From assembly GCA_017623215.1 (NCBI GenBank), contig JAGAPO010000098.1:1-45212 (forward strand): 45,212 bases of DNA, written 5' to 3'. The notes under the pieces are model-generated. The model ran no database searches. It had not been told where the DNA came from and worked only from the letters and a program-made list of their open reading frames with translations. Origin of the DNA: Lachnospiraceae bacterium (lineage in GTDB: Bacteria > Bacillota > Clostridia > Lachnospirales > Lachnospiraceae). Positions 41,570 through 45,212 of the stretch are shown here, piece after piece (the first letter of the stretch is position 1; each line of letters opens with the position of its first letter). A program made the position numbers and the translations under genes.

Positions 41570-44314
41570 ATGGCAGATAAGATTGTATTAATCGATGGCA
41601 ACAGTATTGTGAACCGGGCTTTTTACGGGCTGCCGGATTTAACGGCGTCGGACGGTACGCATACGAATGGTGTGCTTGGATTTTTGAATATATTGTTCCG
41701 AATTCTGGAAGAGGAGAAGCCGAACTATCTTGCGGTTGCATTTGATGTGAAGCATCCGACCTTCCGACATGAGAAGTATGCGGAGTATAAGGGGACAAGA
41801 AAGCCGATGCCGGAGGAATTGCGCGAGCAGGTGCCGCTTTTAAAGCAGGTGCTTTCTTCTATGGGAGTTCTGTATCTGGAACGTCCCGGCTATGAGGCGG
41901 ATGATATTCTCGGAACAATTGCGGTGAAGGCGGAACGGGAAGGATTTGCGGTATCGCTGGTGTCCGGTGACCGTGATTTGCTCCAGATGGCGGATGATGT
42001 GATTAAGGTGAGAATTCCAAAGACCAAGAAGGGCGGAACGGAGATCGAGGATTATCATACGCAGGATGTCATGGACAAGTACGGCGTTAGGCCGCGTCAG
42101 ATTATTGATCTGAAGGGGCTGATGGGAGATGCATCCGATAATATTCCGGGTGTTCCGGGAATCGGTGAGAAGACGGCGGTTAAGATATTGAGCGCGTTCG
42201 GAAGCGTTGAGAACGCGTACGCACATGTGGAAGAGATTACGCCGAATAAGGCGAAGGAGAATCTGAAGGAACATTATGCTCTGGCAGTATTAAGCAAGGA
42301 GCTTGCGACGATTAAGACGGATTGTGAGTTAGAGTTCCGGTTCGAGGATGCCAAATTGCAGAACCTGTTCACCGAGGAGGCGTATCTGTGGTTTAAGAAG
42401 CTCGAATTCAAATCGCTGCTTGCAAGGTTCCAGGAGAATATGGAGACACATAAGGAAGCAGTGGAGGATTCGTTCGTCTGTGTTGAGGACTTGACGGAGG
42501 CGGATGCGGTATTTGACAGGCTGTATGCGTTCGGAAAGAGCGGGAACGGGCAGGTGTCCGGAACCAGGGCCGGGGCAGGCGGTCAGAAGGAGGGCGTAAG
42601 GAGCGCGGGATTTTGTTTCCTTGCACAGGAGGGTGAATGCTTCGGCCTTTCGCTTGCATTTGGAAAAAAGGACATTTATTGGATCCGCTGTGGATATATG
42701 ATTACAGAGGGGTATCTGCAGGATAAGCTCACGGAGTATCTAAAAGGCGGCGGTCATGTGGTCTGCGTGGATTTGAAAGCGCAGCTTCCCTTTGTGTACG
42801 AGGTGGATCAGGAGACTGACTGGACGAAGGAGAATACCGGATATTTCGGGCAGTTCACGGATGTGTCGGTTGCGGGCTATCTGATGAATCCTTTGAAGGA
42901 TTCGTATCTGGCGGAGGATATTGCAAGAGATTATTTGGAGATGGCAGTTCCGTCGGCTCAGGATCTGTTCGGAAAGAAGAAGCTTTCTTTGGCGGCGCAG
43001 GAGAATGAAAAGGAATTCATTACCTATGCCTGCTATCAGAGCGCGGTTCCGTATCTGGCCTGTGATAGTTTGCGCGGGCAGCTTGCGGAGGCCGGGATGG
43101 AGGAATTGTTCCTTACCGTCGAGATGCCGCTTGTCTTTACCTTATATGAGATGGAACAGCGGGGAATCCGGGCGAACAGAGAGGCGCTCTCGGAGTACGG
43201 AAGCGAGCTCGCGGTGAATATTGACCGAATTGAGAAGGAGATTTACCGGATTGTCGGGGAAGAATTCAACATCAATTCGCCGAAGCAGCTCGGTGTGATC
43301 TTATTTGAAAAGTTAAAGCTTCCGTTCGGAAAGAAGACCAAGACCGGGTATTCAACCTCGGCGGATGTATTGGAAAAGCTTCGCAGCGAGGATCCGGTTG
43401 TGGATCTGATATTGCAGTACAGGCAGCTGACCAAGCTTAAGTCCAACTATTCGGACGGGCTTGTGGAATATATCTGTGATGACGGGCGCATCCACGGCAA
43501 ATTCAATCAGACCGTTACGGCGACCGGACGGATCAGCAGCACGGATCCGAATCTGCAGAACATCCCGATCCGCATGGAATTGGGACGCCGGATTCGCAAG
43601 GTATTTACACCGAAGGACGGATATGTGTTCCTGGATGCAGACTATTCGCAGATCGAGCTGCGTGTGCTTGCGCATATGTCAGGAGATGAGCGATTGATCG
43701 AAGCGTATCATCAGGCGGAGGATATTCACCGGATTACGGCGTCGCAGGTATTCCACACACCGCTTGCCGAGGTGACTCCGGCGCAGAGAAGCAATGCAAA
43801 GGCGGTGAACTTTGGAATTATCTATGGAATCAGTTCCTTCGGACTGGGACAGAACCTAAATATTACGAGAAAAGAAGCGGAGAGCTATATCAAGCAGTAC
43901 CTTGAGACATATCCGCAGGTAAAGGAATTCCTGAACGGACTTGTGGAGTACGGGAAGAAAGAGGGCTGTGCGGTCACGATGTTCGGAAGAAGAAGACCGG
44001 TTCCGGAGCTTTCCTCCGGCAATTTCATGCAGCGTTCGTTCGGGGAGCGCGTTGCAATGAATTCTCCGATTCAGGGAACGGCGGCGGATATCATCAAGAT
44101 CGCGATGGTTCGGGTTAATGAGAGGCTGAAGGCGGAGGGAATGAAAGCCCGCCTGATCCTGCAGGTTCACGATGAACTTCTGGTGGAAGCACCGATGGAA
44201 GAAAAGGAGCGCGCGGCGGAGATTCTGAGGGAAGAGATGCGCGGTGCGGCGGATTTAAAGGTTGCGCTTGAGGTTGAGGTCGGAGAAGGAACGAACTGGT
44301 ACAACGCCCACTAA
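41570..44314 (+). CDS. polA: DNA polymerase I
   Basis: A 914-residue Pol I for repair and Okazaki fragment maturation. The N-terminal 5'-3' nuclease (about 1-290) has VLIDGNSIVNRAFYG, GYEADDILGT, SGDRDLLQM and GLMGDASDNIPGVPGIGEKT. The middle 3'-5' exonuclease domain lacks the DxE and other metal ligands and is probably inactive, as in several Gram-positive Pol I enzymes. The polymerase part has TATGRISSTDPNLQNIP, motif A DADYSQIELR, the O-helix RSNAKAVNFGIIYG and motif C QVHDELLVE. A short Gly-rich segment near residues 325-340 separates the domains. ATG 41570 follows CGGAGAG. coaE lies 95 bases downstream. Confidence 0.97.
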   Translation: MADKIVLIDGNSIVNRAFYGLPDLTASDGTHTNGVLGFLNILFRILEEEKPNYLAVAFDVKHPTFRHEKYAEYKGTRKPMPEELREQVPLLKQVLSSMGVLYLERPGYEADDILGTIAVKAEREGFAVSLVSGDRDLLQMADDVIKVRIPKTKKGGTEIEDYHTQDVMDKYGVRPRQIIDLKGLMGDASDNIPGVPGIGEKTAVKILSAFGSVENAYAHVEEITPNKAKENLKEHYALAVLSKELATIKTDCELEFRFEDAKLQNLFTEEAYLWFKKLEFKSLLARFQENMETHKEAVEDSFVCVEDLTEADAVFDRLYAFGKSGNGQVSGTRAGAGGQKEGVRSAGFCFLAQEGECFGLSLAFGKKDIYWIRCGYMITEGYLQDKLTEYLKGGGHVVCVDLKAQLPFVYEVDQETDWTKENTGYFGQFTDVSVAGYLMNPLKDSYLAEDIARDYLEMAVPSAQDLFGKKKLSLAAQENEKEFITYACYQSAVPYLACDSLRGQLAEAGMEELFLTVEMPLVFTLYEMEQRGIRANREALSEYGSELAVNIDRIEKEIYRIVGEEFNINSPKQLGVILFEKLKLPFGKKTKTGYSTSADVLEKLRSEDPVVDLILQYRQLTKLKSNYSDGLVEYICDDGRIHGKFNQTVTATGRISSTDPNLQNIPIRMELGRRIRKVFTPKDGYVFLDADYSQIELRVLAHMSGDERLIEAYHQAEDIHRITASQVFHTPLAEVTPAQRSNAKAVNFGIIYGISSFGLGQNLNITRKEAESYIKQYLETYPQVKEFLNGLVEYGKKEGCAVTMFGRRRPVPELSSGNFMQRSFGERVAMNSPIQGTAADIIKIAMVRVNERLKAEGMKARLILQVHDELLVEAPMEEKERAAEILREEMRGAADLKVALEVEVGEGTNWYNAH

Positions 44315-44409
44315 AGGGAAGGAACGGAACTTTCGGGGAGCAGCAACCCATTGCTTCGGAAGCTCTGCATCGTTTAGGACACAGCTGTTGGCGAAAAAAG
44401 GAGAGAGTC

Positions 44410-45009
44410 ATGTTAGTAATCGGAATTACAGGCGGCATCGGAAGCGGAAAATCGCTGGTTGTAAAGCTTCTGACCGAGCATTTCGCAGTGGCCGCCATTG
44501 ATACGGATACCCTGGCAAAGGAGCTCATGAAGAAAGGACGGGCATCCTACAACAGGGTGGTAGAGCATTTTGGAACGGAACTATTACAGGCGGACGGGGA
44601 GATTGACAGAGAGCGTCTGTCAAAGCTGGTATTCGCAGATCAGGCGAAGCTTGCGCTCCTGAATTCGCTGACGCATCCGGCTGTGCATGAGGAAGTGCTT
44701 TCCCTGATCAGAAAGTATCGGGAATCGGGACGGTATCAGGCGGTATTGGTGGAGACCGCACTGCTGATTGAAGCGGGGTACCAGAGCTTTTGCGATGAGA
44801 TCTGGTATGTACATGCGAAGGAAGAGGTTCGCAGAGCGCGCTTAAAAGAGAGCAGAGGATATTCGGACGAGAAGATTGACAGCATCTTCGCGAAGCAGAA
44901 GAGCGAGGAGGAATTCTATCGCTATGCGACATGGATTATTGAGAATAACGCAGGAGAAGAGGAAGTCTTACGGGAATTAAAGCAGGTTATGAGTGCAAAA
45001 TGTCCCTGA
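44410..45009 (+). CDS. coaE: Dephospho-CoA kinase
   Basis: A 199-residue P-loop kinase that performs the last step of coenzyme A synthesis. The Walker A GITGGIGSGKS is at residues 5-15 and DTDTLAKELM follows in place of the usual DAD. LVFADQAKLALLNSLTHPAV and LVETALLIEAGY match the family, with YVHAKEEVRRARLKESRGYS the lid region. AAAAAAGGAGAGAGTC precedes ATG 44410. It follows polA, a frequent pairing in Firmicutes. Confidence 0.95.
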   Translation: MLVIGITGGIGSGKSLVVKLLTEHFAVAAIDTDTLAKELMKKGRASYNRVVEHFGTELLQADGEIDRERLSKLVFADQAKLALLNSLTHPAVHEEVLSLIRKYRESGRYQAVLVETALLIEAGYQSFCDEIWYVHAKEEVRRARLKESRGYSDEKIDSIFAKQKSEEEFYRYATWIIENNAGEEEVLRELKQVMSAKCP

Positions 45010-45087
45010 AAAGAAAGACAGACTGTTTCAACGGTCTCACGGAGAATCTTTTATAAAAAGGTTTCTATAAAAAAATTGAAAAAGTGC

Positions 45088-45116
45088 TTGCATTTTGTCA
45101 TGAGGTATGTTATGAT
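45088..45116 (+). promoter_or_regulatory. Promoter of tRNA-Glu
   Basis: TTGCAT (45088-45093), 17-base spacer, TATGAT (45111-45116), 18 bases before the tRNA. Confidence 0.72.
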
Positions 45117-45134
45117 AGACAGCGTCGCAAGTAC

Positions 45135-45206
45135 GGCTCGTTGGTCAAGCGGTTAAGACGCCGCCCTCTCACGGCGGAAACAGGGGTTCGATTCCCCTAC
45201 GGGCTA
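45135..45206 (+). tRNA. tRNA-Glu (anticodon CTC)
   Basis: A 72-base tRNA. The acceptor stem GGCTCGT pairs with ACGGGCT (two G-T pairs), discriminator A. The anticodon arm CCGCC/GGCGG has loop CTCTCAC, giving anticodon CTC for GAG codons. The T arm is AGGGG TTCGATT CCCCT. CCA is not encoded. The window ends six bases later, so more tRNAs could follow. Confidence 0.93.
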
Positions 45207-45212
45207 TTTGCC

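Noticed and set aside
42400..42700. An inactivated or frameshifted exonuclease domain in polA
   Set aside because: The frame is intact and loss of the 3'-5' active site is known from other Gram-positive Pol I enzymes, so it is not a defect.
1..45212. CRISPR arrays, toxin-antitoxin pairs, restriction systems or prophage genes
   Set aside because: None of the open frames or repeats fits these; the only regular repeat is the four-unit 13-bp array before dxr, which has no spacers.

Overview
This is a 45.2 kb stretch of a low-to-mid GC Firmicute chromosome. It most likely comes from a gut-type Clostridia, and probably a Lachnospiraceae. This rests on Gram-positive PolC, the order pyrH-frr-uppS-cdsA-dxr-rseP-ispG-polC, strong AGGAGG-type ribosome sites, TTGACA/TATAAT promoters with 17-base spacing, tRNA genes without an encoded CCA, and many plant- and host-glycan hydrolases. 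No species can be named from the sequence alone.

Layout. (1) 1-1349 is a decayed accessory scar. It holds the 3' end of a large serine recombinase with an in-frame stop, then a hairpin, then an HTH/TPR-type regulator that has lost its DNA-binding N-terminus. (2) 1524-10403 is a carbohydrate and small-molecule accessory block: a GH36 alpha-galactosidase-like enzyme, two tandem endonuclease/exonuclease/phosphatase (EEP) paralogues, a GH31 C-terminal remnant, a DUF3737 beta-helix protein translationally coupled to an amidohydrolase, a nitroreductase, a GNAT protein, and a convergent CE15-like esterase. (3) 10801-15941 is a fructose PTS operon with the whole phosphorelay (fruK, fruA EIIABC, ptsH, ptsI). 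It is followed by a phosphohexomutase with a long GC-rich structured leader and by a GH28-like beta-helix protein. (4) 19990-21165 is a membrane-anchored polysaccharide deacetylase.

(5) 21344-32683 is the conserved housekeeping block: UMP kinase, ribosome recycling factor, undecaprenyl-PP synthase, CDP-DAG synthase, DXP reductoisomerase, a site-2-type protease, IspG and PolC. It covers nucleotide supply, translation, isoprenoid and lipid precursors, envelope stress proteolysis and replication. (6) 32838-39351 holds a NUDIX hydrolase, tRNA-Leu(CAA), then minus-strand genes for a GH20-like hexosaminidase, a methylguanine-DNA methyltransferase, a GH39-like xylosidase and a histidine phosphatase, followed by a divergent plus-strand PHP phosphatase. 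(7) 39597-45206 holds a multi-pass membrane protein with an HExxH motif, a zinc-finger anti-sigma-like membrane protein, polA, coaE and tRNA-Glu(CTC).

No CRISPR array, intact mobile element or complete defence system is visible. The points most worth a second look are the mutually exclusive GC-rich hairpins ahead of the phosphohexomutase, the HExxH membrane protein next to a zinc-finger anti-sigma-like protein with no sigma factor, an HPr with Lys in place of regulatory Ser46, the Gly/Ala/Asn-rich insert in PolC, a perfect 26-bp inverted repeat, and a four-unit 13-bp repeat directly before dxr.
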